From assembly GCA_022579005.1 (NCBI GenBank), contig MU401466.1, positions 276,395 to 340,394 of the forward strand: a stretch of DNA of 64,000 nt. Reading direction: 5' to 3'. The notes under the pieces are model-generated. The model was not told the origin of the DNA, searched no databases, and saw only the letters and a list, made by a program, of their open reading frames with translations. Origin of the DNA: Poronia punctata. Taxonomy: Eukaryota > Ascomycota > Sordariomycetes > Xylariales > Xylariaceae. This document shows, piece after piece, positions 48,401 through 60,200 of this stretch (positions are counted from its first letter, which is position 1; the number at the start of each line of letters is the position of its first letter). The translations under genes were made by a program, and so were the position numbers.

Positions 48401-49810
48401 TTGCTATTTAAAGTATTTAAATTTAAAAATTTAATATAAAAAAGTTATAAATTATATAAGTATTTTAGTTACTTAAATATTAGCATTTTAACTTATAAAA
48501 TAAATAAAGCTTTTTAGCATTTTAAAATAGTTTTTATTATATAGCAAGTTATAGTAAAATATACTTTATACTAACTTATAAAGTTGCTAATAACTTAATT
48601 ACTTAATTTATAGCTAATTATTTTATTAGCGCTGCTTATAAAGTAAGCAATAAACTATATATATATAAGTAATTAAAATATGCTTATTTATATTAAGTAT
48701 ACTATGTTATAAGTAAAAATAAAAATTATACTAAGTATAAGATTTATTAATACTAAGCTTTTAGTAATAAAAATAAGCTATACTTTTAAATTTTTAAAAA
48801 AATAAATTTATAATAATAATACTAGCTTTATAAGTGCAAAATTAATAAAATAGTATAAATTTAATAAGTTTATTTTTAAGCTTATAATGTTGCTATATTT
48901 ATAAAATAATAGTAAAGTTAAAAAAGTTAATAAAAACTTTAAAAAAATTATGCTTTATAAAGCTATAATAAACTAATATTATAACTTACTTACTTTATTT
49001 GCTTTTATAGTATAAACGTATAATTAAATATTTAAGCTTAATAGCTATAGTAGTTATTTTTTTTAATTTAATATTAAGCTGCTTTATAGTATAAACGCTA
49101 TAAAATATACTAAATATATTTATAAACTAACTAAAAAAAAAAGCAAAAAGTATAAAAAAAGCTAGCGCTTTATTATAAAGCACTAATAGTATGCTAGTAA
49201 TATAATAGCATAATAGCGTTTTAAAACTAAATTTAAGCTTATTTATAAAAAAAAAGTTTAATTTATACTTATAGTACTAAAAATTAAGTATTATAAGTAT
49301 AGTAATAAGCGTATAAAGCTAAACTTTTTTATAATAGCTTTTAAATAATTATTAGTTACTATTTAAATAATATATATTAACTTTAAAGCTTAAAAAATAT
49401 AATATTAATAAATAAATATAATAATACTAACTTATTTTTAATATATTTAAAAAATAGCTACTTTATAAAAAGCTTATAATATATAAGTAAAATAATGCTA
49501 TAGCAAAATAAAAAAAAACTATTAATGCTAGCTAAAATTAACTAAAGTAATTAAAGCAGCAATAAAGTTTATAATAGTAGTAAAAAGTATAAAAGCATAA
49601 TTAAAAATAATTATATTAGTAAAAAAGGTAATATAAATTTACTAGTTATAAAAATAAGTAAACTATATAAAATAAAGGTACTAATATATAAAAAACAATA
49701 TAAAATAATTAAAAGTAAGTACTAAGTATAGTATTTACTTATATTTTATATATTTTAAACTTTTAAATACTTTTTCTTTATTTTACTTTATATATAATAT
49801 ATTAACAGGT

Positions 49811-50274
49811 TTTCTATACTAGTTAACATAGGTTTACATACTTAATTAGTACGTTGAACTATGTTGGCACCGTAGGACCAGAAGCACACATGTACATAGT
49901 ACCTACATACACTTGCAGAACTTGCATTTTCTTGCGCCTTCCTGAGGTACGCAACCCATTGATGCTTCAAGTTTGGTACCTCGGACTGCCTTTAACCACT
50001 GTAGGCAGTGACAATGATGCTAGGTACATCCATGCTGTAATAGCTTTTTACAAGGAAGTCTCTACGAGTGAATTGAACCTTCTTAGCTTTGGTATTGGTA
50101 ATAAGGTCTCCGCAATCTGTGTCCTGTGCAAGTATAAAGACTGCTGCAGGTTTTCAACTTCTTCCTGTCAATCTCCTCTTCTTCATCAACTGTTGCGAAA
50201 CTCACTTCACCTCGAAGGTCTTAATTGATTCTTTACGGGTAGAGACTTGTAAATCCGCTTTCCATCAAGCCAAG
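49811..50274. other. Junction between the A/T-rich block and the right gene arm
   Basis: Normal composition resumes here. An open frame at 49854-50228 has no recognisable domain and runs into the expected leader of the small gene at 50275. Nothing else is supported. Confidence 0.45.
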
Positions 50275-50757
50275 ATGCCAAACCAAGGGTACTCGTACAA
50301 GAGCTCCGGCACGAACAGCCAGGTAAGACGGATCACCATTTAACGACGATTAGAAGCTGTTAGACCCTAGACCACTGCCTTCGTCGAAAACTCTTCGAAA
50401 GTGCGTCTATCAAGCATAGGATCAATGCTCACGACTTCCTCTACAGGGCAACCACTACTGCGCTCGAGACTACGGCAGCAGCGCTTCCAACTCTAACTCG
50501 TACCACTACTCGAACAGGTGAGCCAGCCCACGTAGTTTGGACACGACCAACGGCAACCAAGGAGAAGCCGACATGCATGGGGAAAGCAAGAGCTGACTAT
50601 GGTATCGCTTTGTAGCAATGGCTCGTACTATTACTCAAACCCCAACGGTAGCTCGTACTACAACAGTGGCAATGGGTACTCGAGCTACACTTCGCCCTCC
50701 GGCTCCTCGTACTCTAGTGGTAGCTCCGGTTCCAGCGGTTCCAGCGGAAGCAAGTAA
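50275..50757 (+). CDS. Small Gly/Ser/Tyr/Asn-rich conserved fungal protein (86 aa)
   Basis: Three short exons (50275-50322, 50447-50517, 50616-50757) with GT-AG introns of 124 and 98 nt join into a coherent 86-residue frame. The protein starts MPNQGYSYKSSG, continues through a short GNHYCARDYG segment holding the only Cys, and ends in SG/SGS repeats. Its composition is almost only Gly, Ser, Tyr and Asn. I recall small Tyr/Ser-rich proteins of this type in other filamentous ascomycetes, but their function is unknown. No signal peptide or membrane segment is seen. The even composition across the three exons and the in-frame junctions support a real gene. It could form disordered or condensate-like assemblies, which is inference from composition only. 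Confidence 0.75.
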
Positions 50758-52304
50758 ACACCGGGACACACACGGACTGTCTCGCCCGCCCTGGCAGAAT
50801 TGACATGGCCCTGCTGGGTAGTCATGGACTCATGGCATGATCGTCCCGAAGAGCGGAGGTGAGGGTATTGAATTCGGTGTATAATGGTTGCTTGTCGACA
50901 CGGTTATCATTCCCATTCGGTACTCGTTGGGAAAGCCGACAGGCTGAACAGTTCAGCGGATACAGCCGTCGAGCAGGTATTTAATAGTAATGTATCAATG
51001 TCGTCTCTGAGTATCTGTTCCACCCTTCTGCAATTGTGACAGGGGCATCCATCGTCCCAATACTTAGTTATAATGACAGCCGTAAGAATGTGTGAAGTAT
51101 TATGGACGCCTATCAGTCTAACGCCATTGCTGTTACCAGGTTAGTAGTAGAACAAGAATTGCAATGAGCTGTCTGTCCTGCATCACAATGGAGCCCTACG
51201 TTGGTCTGATATATCATATCGGATACTAGAAACTATAGTACGAATGCGACATCTGCAAGGCAAGGCCATGATAAATACGGGCGTGCTCCTAAAGTATTGC
51301 ACCTAGGTACTCGTACTTTGAACGTAGGTGATGCCTGTACAAAGATGTTGCCGTGGCAGATACCCAAAAAACAAGCCTGTTTCTTGTAGAGATAACGACG
51401 AGCCAAACAAATTCTCTAGCTATTGGGAAGTTCTTGGCAGGATATACACAGTAACAGCTGGAACAGCGACAACGGAGTTCCCTTGCGAATATAAATAGAT
51501 AGGGCTTCATAACTTTGACTACCGGCAAGAGGTAGTTGCAAATAGAATAGTGACAAGATCGCTAATATATGTGCAAGTAAAAGCAAGATGTTCACAAGAG
51601 CACGTGCTACTCGTAGACAGTAAGTGCGTGTAAATCTACTACGTGTATGCATATATCTTCAAATTATATAAGTAGTTTAAGAGAATTGGTAGTGACGTCC
51701 AGACGTTTGGGCTGTAATAGCCCAGCTGAAATTACAGGTGGAACCGGTAGACCGTTGACTCAGGGGTTGCTCTTGCGTCCTGCAGGAATCCCACTGTAGG
51801 GCGCATCCGCTTTACCTTGCTTGGAATAGACCTGCTCCACAAGGGTGTGTATTCCAGGATGGCGTCTCGCGTTATTTGGAGTGATACCTTGCGGATACCC
51901 ATTTGTACACATGCTGCCTTGATAATTAGGAGACCGAATGTGTACTGCATTTCTGAGTTAAAGTACCTGGCATAGCTATCCGGACGCGCCATTTCCTGAC
52001 TTTTAGCACTTTCCGTCCCATAAACCGCTGCCGCTACTATCATTCTTAATATTATTCCCATGCACATCATCTTGAAGTTTTGAAACCATTCCTCTTTCTT
52101 GTCTTTTTATTAATTCGCATTTCTTGTCTGGTTTTTGTTTTCCAAGACGTTAACCCCGCAGCTATCAAGAAGCTGGTCAATTGTCACCAAAGTATCATTG
52201 GCAGTCTTCTTAGGCCTGCCTCGCTGGTTTCGGCTCCCTTCTCTCGGACTCGTCCGCTCCCTGGACTGCTCGTTGCGCATCGCTGCGTTCTTACATAGCG
52301 GAAA
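50758..52304. other. Intergenic region upstream of the Psg1-like gene
   Basis: No gene is supported. Open frames at 51289-51652 and 51732-52070 (minus) lack recognisable content. The 200 bases before 52305 are pyrimidine-rich, as expected for a fungal promoter. TACTCGTA occurs at 51308 and 51608. Confidence 0.45.
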
Positions 52305-53536
52305 ATGCACAAGCTTTCCTCAATTGCGGCGGCTAGCCTCCTACTGGCCTCTGCCCATGCGGCACCGAATGCTGTGCAACCCAGGGCGACGGATATCGCG
52401 TTAAAACCATGGGTCACGGTCAATGAAGATGGGAAACCGTCCACGGTCACACCCGTCATGAGCACAATATCCGGAACGCCGACGCTCATCTCAGGTGCTC
52501 CCCACGACCTCACCGCCTCCGTCTTCACGTATACGAGCTATGGAAAGGTCATTACGAGCACTGGCCCCCCGCCTCAGCCTACCGCTAACGGGAAAGGAGC
52601 CACCTCGGTTTGGGTTTGCCATAATCTCGACGGTGAAAACGCTCCTTGGTGTCTTCCCACGGGCAAGGAGCCCATGTACAAGGATACCGAATATCCCTGT
52701 AAGCTCATAATCAAGAGACTGCTCGATAATAATGTTTTAGGGGATATCTGTTAACAACTAACACCACCTCCTCCTTAGTCACCTGGGATGCCGAGTTTTT
52801 CAAAGCCCCCAACGCCACCCTTTTCGTGGTTGGCAACTGGCTGAACTCAACTACCAACGAGCCCATAACGGACGAAGTCGCTTTCAGCTCGCCCGAAATA
52901 CAAGCCTCCCTCGGCGCCTGGTCCCTTCGTATCGAGGACAAGCTTCTCCGCCACCAGAACTCCAAGAATATCACCATAGCATTGGTCTCGTCCGAGCACG
53001 GCAAAGGGCCCTATAAGGGGCCCGATATCACCGTGACCAACCGACCCGGGCCGGCACCAAACGGACGAGGAAAGACCCCGCATGGCGCCGCCTTGTACAT
53101 TGCGCTTCCCACCGTTCTCGGCTTCGTTGTTCTCTGCCTCGTCGGAACCTGCCTGTGGAACCGCCATCATCGTCACATCCAGCTCGGAAAGGTCATGGGT
53201 CGCAATTACGATGTCGGCAAGACGAGCCGCTCCCGCTTCGGTCTTGGGAAGAAGAAGAACAAGAACAAGATGGACCCCAACCAGCGCATCCACCTGATGG
53301 AGCGAGAAATCGAGGCCGAGGGTGGCGAGGTATACCACGACCTGCCCGACCCCGCCAACCGACCCAGACGCGATAGCGACGCCTTGGGAAGTTTGGCCGG
53401 CACCCCGACCGAAGACCGACGGATGGACTTTGGCGCCACCACGACAACAACGACAGATGGCCGACCTGCACCCGCCCCGGCAACCGGGAACGCATTCCGC
53501 GATGAGCTGAGAAGACAAGCGGACGAGAGGCCCTAG
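52305..53536 (+). CDS. Type I membrane protein, probable Psg1-like (Pma1 stabilisation in the Golgi) family
   Basis: Two exons (52305-52698 and 52779-53536, intron 80 nt with a CTAAC branch site) give 383 residues. The signal peptide MHKLSSIAAASLLLASAHA is followed by a lumenal domain of about 240 residues. That domain contains KPWVTVNEDG, TPTLISGAPHDL, a Cys pair in WVCHNLDG and APWCLPTG, and a W-D-x-E-F-F motif after the splice. One transmembrane helix (YIALPTVLGFVVLCLVGTCLW) sits near residue 275 and is followed by basic HRH and KKKNKNK stretches. The tail is hydrophilic, Pro/Thr-rich and cytoplasmic. Size, topology and motif order resemble yeast YKL077W (Psg1), which helps the plasma-membrane proton pump mature in the Golgi. 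The family link rests on pattern recall and is moderately sure; the membrane topology is well supported. Confidence 0.75.
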
Positions 53537-54149
53537 AAGAACTTCTGGTCCGTTAGTTGTCTACGTGTACTACCGAACTGGACTCGCCATATGCGATACG
53601 AAAAGATCCGACCAGAACAAAACAAAATATCATGAGGCCGGCACCGTTCTCCCGGAATGAGGAATGAGTTCACACACACAAACACAACCACACAATTTTG
53701 GAACTTGTATATATGTTTTTACATAAGATGTAATTTGGTAATGAAAGGCTAAATCATATTTCGATCTCTTCTTCTCATAAGTGGGAATGTGATGTTCCAT
53801 GTAGACACAATGTTGTCTAAATAAAACTTGCGTAACTTTTCTTTTTCTTCATCCACCCTTCCATCTCGAGCTTAACCAGATGAAACTAGACGACGGACAC
53901 GATATACCCAATGTTATATATATCATAATCAAACGCGAGTTGATTCCCCCTTTTCTTTTTGCTTCATTTGAAAATAAAAAATACATACCTAACTTTCTTG
54001 TTTACATCTAGCTTTGAAACGCTTTGACCGACCGTTATGCCCTATCCTATACTATCCTATCCTCCCTATATCATTTCATCAAACCAAGCACACACATACT
54101 TTCGCTTATTAACACTCGACTTTCTTGTTTCACAGAATACAGAAATTTT
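53537..54149. other. Convergent intergenic region
   Basis: The Psg1-like gene and the DUF8004-like gene end towards each other. The sequence is A/T-rich with short CCTATC and CACA runs and presumably holds both 3' ends. No gene is seen. Confidence 0.5.
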
Positions 54150-57100
54150 TCACATGATATTTTCGTACGCGCTCTCCTCCACGACGGAATCCAACTCGTC
54201 GAAATCCCTTATCAGGGGGGTCAATACCTCGGATCCCCTAGGCGACCTGGGGCTTTTGTCCCCAGCGCCGCCAGTTGGGGTGTACGCTCCGGTGTCCAGG
54301 AAATGTCCCGTTCGCGTGGCCTTGCCACCCCGGGAAAGGTCGAGCGGTGCTGGCCGTCTGCGGACTTTTTCGTCGTTGACATTCTGCGTTGCGTTTCCGT
54401 GTATCCTAGCTTTTGAAAAGGAGTCTGTGTTTGGGTCCGCAATGTCACCCGATTTCGAGTAGAACTGTCCTCTTGGGCTCAACATGGTTGCGTTCCGTTC
54501 ATTCCTGATGCCGTCTGTCCCACCACCTCCGCGGCCATGAGCGCCCGGCCGCCGAAGTCCCTTGTAGCCGGGAAAGTGGGCCGATGAAACGGCCTGACCG
54601 CCGCCGCTGGCCATAGTGTCGTCCGAATAATTACTTACGCTCCTAGCCGACGATCCACCCCACATAGTCGGAGTCGTTGCGCCGTCTGATCGTACACTGT
54701 AAGCCCCCGGTGTCGGCGGCGGATGCGGAAAATCGTGTTTCGCCTGGTCTCGCATCATGCGCATTACTGGATCCGCCCTACTGGACTTGACCGAAGTGTT
54801 CAACTCGACCTTATCCACGGTGCTATGCCAGCTACGAGGAGCAAGCCAGCAGTGGGATAGCTCGTGGCATGCTTCGTATGTGGGTGACGACACGCCCCTC
54901 CACGGCGGCGTTCTCGTACCCTTTAATCGCGGCGAGAGATGGTACGATACGTTGTCTTTGTATCGCACGTTGGGTGAATCCACCGATACGCTGGCCAGTG
55001 TTTGCAAAATCCCGTATATAAGCACCCAACGTCCACGACGCGCAGAGAAAGGGTGCACGGCACCTATATGGTCCGACTTTTCAAACTTGGAGAAGTCATC
55101 TATCAGGTCGGACTGCGTGAATTCAGACTCGAGGATATATATATTGGTGGCTTCTGTGTATGCTAATTGAACTCGGCGGTCTAACATCCGATCGTCGGGC
55201 ATAGACTTTGCGCTTTTCTCCTTCTTGTGCTTATCGCGCGAACTGCTCGCAGCAAGAGAGGTAGCAGGCCGGATCGATTCGGGAACGAGCGGATACGGGT
55301 GTGGGATATGGGGGAACCGCATCCGGTTGTCAAATTCGATCAACATGTCGGTTAAGGGGAGGTCGTCCGAGTCGGCATTGAATGATCTGTTGCCGCTCTC
55401 TGACACCATCATCCATTTCCGGCTACTCCGCGTCTCGGACTCGTCCCATACTATGTCGCGGTTGACGAGGTACTCGTACAGCGCGCCAAAATCTCTCTGT
55501 AGCATGTGCGCCACTCTCCTGGTGAGCCACATCTCCTCGCCTTCCATCGTCCCAACACCCCTCTCGGCCGGGGGCCATGTCCCGCACATCTTCGCATAGT
55601 AACCGATGAGAAATTGCTGCAACCGCTCAGCCGCAGCTTTCGCGGCGCCATGGGCGACCGGTCCCGTCGTCGGCCACATATCTGCATAGGCAAATTCCGC
55701 GAGGCGCTCCTCGGCGGTCCGGACACGGAGCTGCATCTCTAGGCAAGCCCGCTCCAGGAGCGCACGTGTAATCGGTGTCAAATGTCTGAAGTCTGCACAG
55801 CCCTCTATACGGGGGTACATGCCGGCACAATGGGCGAACGCCTCCCGCCAGCCTTCTTCCCACCTCACCTCGGGACTTTCGGACCATGCAAGCATTGAAA
55901 CTGCCGTTTCAGCGTCGTTCCTCGCGTCGTCAATGCCCCGCACCGAGATGTAATTAAGCATCATACCAACGTTGTCGGAATCGGGCTCCATGTATGTGTC
56001 GAGGCGGTCTAGAAGATCGGATAAGGCCTGGTAAAGGGATAGGCCCACCAGGGAGGCATGGTACAAGAGCGCAAAAACGTTCCGAGTGGTAATGGCATGA
56101 CGGTGTGTCTCTACCTTGTTCAGGTTGGAAGGGGTCGGAAAATACATCTCGTACGAGATCTGACCATCCAGATCCGCATTGGCGTTGTCCTCGGAAATAG
56201 GCGGCGTCGACTGGCCGGCATGGTCCATCTGGGCGTAACTGTTATGTCGTAACATGGGCGGTGCCCCCATGGGCGACGGAGGTAGGTACATATGGACATA
56301 GTCGTCTTCGGTAGATCCCTCGCGCAGCAAAGCGATAAGAAAACGGGATTCCGTAGCCTCGATGATGTGGGATGAAAGTCGGAAAGATGGGTTGGGTCGT
56401 TGCGGCTGATCCTTCCGGCCGAAAAATACAAGTACGTCCCCATTGGGATCCCATAGCTCTGGGTCCTTCCGTAATTTGTTCCACCTCTGCACTGGCCGCC
56501 CTCCGCCGATCCAGCGCTTGATGGGAGGTGTGGTGGAAGGCGGAATAGGGGGGAGCTTAGCGGCCGGCGGTGGCGATGTGGCTTGCAAATAATTTGGTTC
56601 CCAAGCCGCGGTCGGCGGCGGGTGTAATGGCATCGAGGGGACTTCGCTGCTGTCATAATCACCGTGGTCATACTCGTGATGCCTGATGGTAGCCGACGAA
56701 GGTGTTCGGTCAGATATTTGACCTTCCTTCTTCTTCTTCAACCCTAGGGTGAACGCTTTTGTTAGCCCCTTGCGAATATCGTCGCTTGTCTTATCCACGG
56801 CGCTGCGGAAGCCAGATCGCTCGACACCGGACACGTCCTCCGTCTTCAAGATGGGCTTCCTCGCTCTTGCATAAGCATAATCTGGCATCGGCCCTTGATT
56901 CGGTAAGCTACTCTCCCGCCGGTAATTCTCACTCCCGCCACTCTGGCTGCCGCTGCTGTTGGTCCTGGGACTGGCTAGTTCTAGGCGGAAATGACTAGGG
57001 TCTCCGTCAGACGTAGGCTCTGAGAATTTTAGGAATCGTGCATTTGTCGTGCCGTATCCCGTACCCGGCGGCATCGGATAGTCGTATAGAGAGCCATCGT

Positions 57101-57221
57101 CGCTATACATCCAAGAGTTCCCTGATGATTTGGATCGTCCTCCTCCAGGAGTCGGCGTACTCTTCCCAACAGACTTGGGCTCCGTGATTTTCTTCCGCAC
57201 GTACGCGCTACGTCCCGACAT
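54150..57221 (-). CDS. Conserved fungal protein, DUF8004-like (1023 aa)
   Basis: A single exon encodes 1023 residues from ATG at 57221, which has a good context (CCACC before ATG). The frame is open 26 codons further upstream but only from a TTG. The first 270 residues are disordered, rich in Ser, Gly and Pro, with a KKKK basic patch. A folded region then begins at RWIGGGRPVQRWNKLRKD and continues LWDPNGDVLVFFGRKD, FRLSSHIIEATESRFL and a long helical part, which I associate with the uncharacterised fungal DUF8004 family. Near residue 740 a segment RRGRWVLIYGILQTLASVS and the following SYHLSPRLKG are typical of this family's C-terminal part. The tail is disordered again and ends acidic. No catalytic motif or membrane helix is seen; function is unknown. 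Confidence 0.75.
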   Translation of the reverse strand: MSGRSAYVRKKITEPKSVGKSTPTPGGGRSKSSGNSWMYSDDGSLYDYPMPPGTGYGTTNARFLKFSEPTSDGDPSHFRLELASPRTNSSGSQSGGSENYRRESSLPNQGPMPDYAYARARKPILKTEDVSGVERSGFRSAVDKTSDDIRKGLTKAFTLGLKKKKEGQISDRTPSSATIRHHEYDHGDYDSSEVPSMPLHPPPTAAWEPNYLQATSPPPAAKLPPIPPSTTPPIKRWIGGGRPVQRWNKLRKDPELWDPNGDVLVFFGRKDQPQRPNPSFRLSSHIIEATESRFLIALLREGSTEDDYVHMYLPPSPMGAPPMLRHNSYAQMDHAGQSTPPISEDNANADLDGQISYEMYFPTPSNLNKVETHRHAITTRNVFALLYHASLVGLSLYQALSDLLDRLDTYMEPDSDNVGMMLNYISVRGIDDARNDAETAVSMLAWSESPEVRWEEGWREAFAHCAGMYPRIEGCADFRHLTPITRALLERACLEMQLRVRTAEERLAEFAYADMWPTTGPVAHGAAKAAAERLQQFLIGYYAKMCGTWPPAERGVGTMEGEEMWLTRRVAHMLQRDFGALYEYLVNRDIVWDESETRSSRKWMMVSESGNRSFNADSDDLPLTDMLIEFDNRMRFPHIPHPYPLVPESIRPATSLAASSSRDKHKKEKSAKSMPDDRMLDRRVQLAYTEATNIYILESEFTQSDLIDDFSKFEKSDHIGAVHPFSARRGRWVLIYGILQTLASVSVDSPNVRYKDNVSYHLSPRLKGTRTPPWRGVSSPTYEACHELSHCWLAPRSWHSTVDKVELNTSVKSSRADPVMRMMRDQAKHDFPHPPPTPGAYSVRSDGATTPTMWGGSSARSVSNYSDDTMASGGGQAVSSAHFPGYKGLRRPGAHGRGGGGTDGIRNERNATMLSPRGQFYSKSGDIADPNTDSFSKARIHGNATQNVNDEKVRRRPAPLDLSRGGKATRTGHFLDTGAYTPTGGAGDKSPRSPRGSEVLTPLIRDFDELDSVVEESAYENIM

Positions 57222-60200
57222 GGTGGACGGCTTTGTCTCGGATCTGATTCTCCGTCCCTTCGTTTTCCTCTTTTCTTCTTTTTCTCTGCTTCCTTTCAAA
57301 ATATTCCTAGACTAACCGACACAGTCAACTTGAAAGCCGTACGGCGAGGTCAGATAGAGTAGTTTCCCGCAATCGAAACATGTGCTGCTTTTATATATGT
57401 TTCTCCCTAGGCAGCAGCAAGACGACTAGGTGCCCTACAACACTATGTGTATTATATCTAGCTGATCCAAGGTTAATCTCGTCGTAAGATTCTCTGACTT
57501 GATATCATATGAGACAGAATATGGATCGGAAAGCCGCTCTTTTTCGGGCTCGTGATGGGTTGCCAAGTGCATGAGCAACTTCGAATAGATACGCCGATAC
57601 TCGAAATCCGCCGGGTCGTAACTTGCTATGACGAGCTATTCGGTTGCGCGGAAATGAAGGGGAAAGAGGCCGTGCTTCTCGTCGGCAGGATGTTGCGATT
57701 ACAATGATTTGTATGTCGTGTGTATACTAGATGGAGAAATATTCTAGAATAACTAGAATACACAAGGTGAAGCCTCTGATCGACGCTCGAAAGACAAAAT
57801 AAAATAAGTCAAGATGACCATAGGCCGTATAGATAATTTCAAAATTTATTTCGTAGTTAATTGGAGTCAATGAGGCTGTCCGATAGTCCGCCTGTTACAG
57901 TCGCAGAGGGAACCAAGCAGAGATTTAATCATCCCTTCGTGTCCTATCCCGCGGTGGAGCGGGCCGTGGTTGCTTTTGTTGTTTATAATCTTCGCTTCGG
58001 TGAGGTGCCGTGTGAACGTGGAAAACGAGGATACACAGACATGCATCAGAGGCGTCCCGTACCCAGGCAAAGGAGATAACCATGAGGTTCCATTAAGAAA
58101 CCACCTGAAGAACCGCCAATTACTCGGTGGCCGTTCTTCTTCCGTTTCAAAGAAGAATTCTAATATTGTCGACTTCTAGACGGGGCATGGAACGGGGCAC
58201 GGAACGGGGAAGGCTCAGCTGCGCTATGCGTGTACATATCTCTAGATGTATCATACATATGCTGGGAAGAAAAGAAGAAGGTACGGCAACGCCACAATGC
58301 AGGAGAGGTATGTACGTGTAGGTAGGGAGGAGCAGCTGCCAGGAGTGGGAGTAGGAGCAAGGGCAGGGCAAGGGTGGAAACGGAAACGGGAATAAGAATA
58401 AGAGAAGGAGCGAGATCACTCGGAACAATGCCACGGTAAGATGCTACCTCCTTAACCTACATACTTAGTACCTACCTCTTCAAAGTGATAAGGCTCGGTC
58501 TTCTCCTGCGTCTAGTGTGGTAGTGTGGGGTGGATCGTGGGGTTATCGACCAATTCACGATGTAAGATGTAAGAAGGGCGGGAGAGACCTGTCAACTAGG
58601 TACATTATCTTCATAGGGTGATACCGACCATGCTTACCCAGGTTCAAAAAACTCGACGTTTGCGAAGTTTTTAAGGAGACCAAACTCCAGCCTATCAGCC
58701 CTTCGTCGACATGCCTAACTAGGACCAGCATGGTGCAAACTGACACGCAAACGCGACCGGGGTGATCTACGGTCAGCTACCTACTTGTAATGTCAAAAGC
58801 TGAGAAGCTACATTTCAGATTTGGAGATAGATAGCAAAGGCCAAAATCGCGCTTACTTGCGATAAAGACTAACGCACGTCACAGGTGTAGTAAAAGCCCA
58901 GCACTTGGCAAGCCTTCTAGGATATATTCTGGTCCAGATCCTGGACATTCGTCTGTTGGTCCGAGATTGTAACCCTCGGTGGTGAGCTGAATGGTTGAAT
59001 GCAACGCGCCCCGGGCACAACAGGAGTTGGCGACAGCGGTATTGGATTCTTTCTCTTCTTACCTCAGTTGGAACTCATTCATCCCAAAACCTGGCAGCAT
59101 TACCCTTGCAAGATTCTGCCCATCTTGATACAATATTAAAGAATGCATATCTGACGCTAACAAGAATTACGTGTACAGGCGAACGGCCAATTCCGTGACA
59201 TGTTCCTTGGACGATAGGTCTGGGCCGGTTCCAAGAAGCCGGAAAGGCCCAGTCTTGTCTAATTCTAAACTAGCCTACCCAGGTAATATTGCGCGGTCCC
59301 TTTATGATCCACGATAGCTAGAGCTCTCCACATGGAAGCGCGAGGTAGGTAGGTACCTACTGCCAACTGGTCGTCGTATTCACCAGTCGACCAGACAGCC
59401 CGGATTACGAGTACCTACACCGGACTCAAAGTACCAATGTTGTACCCCTTATTTGCCTCTTGATTACTCGTACAACGATCAGTTCAAATCCAACAACGCT
59501 GGAAGAACATGGCACCCCAACAAGCGAGCCCAGGCTTCGGCCCTTCCTTTTCGGACACCGTCTCTTCCCGTGGAACAATCAGATCGTTGCCAAAGAGTCG
59601 CTCAGCGACGTCTTATTATGAAGAGTCAATAAAGGTGACATTTTTGCCCTCGAGCAACAACCAGGGACGATAAGTCCAACCTGTGTGTCAAACAATTAGG
59701 AAACCCACTTACATCCAATGGCTTGAATGGTTGTACCATTCAGTTTGTTAATCTGGATGGGAGATTCTTGGAGGTTGTGCATGCCAAGAGTTACTACTGT
59801 AAGTAATACTTTTTTGCAAAGGCACGTTGCCCCACGAGGTCATCTACCCTATTCCCTTCTTCCTCCCCTTGTTAATCATTCCAAGTACAGCAGCCAAACA
59901 CCAGACTTTGATGTGTAGGGTAGGGAAGCCCTACAGCCGTAAAAGGAAGGATTCACTTTTCATTATATTGCTTCCAGCTTAAAACTTCGTTTATAGCAGC
60001 CGATGTAAACCCAGCATTTTATAGGAGTCATTTTCCTTTTATCATTGGTCTATTTATAGACAAGGTAAGGAGGGAATATCATTTTAAAATCCCGATAGCT
60101 GATCTGTTGTTAACCAGTCCAAGTCCTGTTTACCTACCTACTCGTAGCTGTGTTTATGTACTCGTAGTATCTTTAAGAAATGACAATGTTGCATTTGTAC

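Larger units (their letters stand above)
34531..49810. repeat. A/T-rich, RIP-mutated repeat block (about 15.3 kb)
   Basis: Composition drops abruptly to very low G+C (5 to 10 G/C per 60 bases in lines I counted) and returns to normal near 49,810-49,850. No open frame of interest survives. TpC/GpA dinucleotides are almost absent, while remaining G/C sit mostly in GC, ACT/AGT and GCA/TGC contexts. This is the expected end state of RIP acting on transposons. It encloses a degraded LTR element and a younger solo LTR, so it is a nest of at least three insertions. The identity of the outer material is not recoverable by eye. Confidence 0.9.

Noticed and set aside
34532..49807. TGTTAG at the left border and TTAACA at the right border of the A/T-rich block as possible element termini.
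   Set aside because: The similarity covers only about six bases, the flanking bases (CAAAC and GGTTT) do not match as a target-site duplication, and chance agreement is likely in A/T-rich DNA.
34531..49810. The A/T-rich block as a centromere or subtelomere core.
   Set aside because: It is only about 15 kb, bounded by ordinary genes on both sides, and explained by RIP-mutated transposons; no telomere repeat was seen.
51732..52070. A 112-codon minus-strand frame starting with a hydrophobic stretch.
   Set aside because: It resembles a signal peptide at first, but the rest has no family pattern and it lies in the expected promoter side of the downstream gene.
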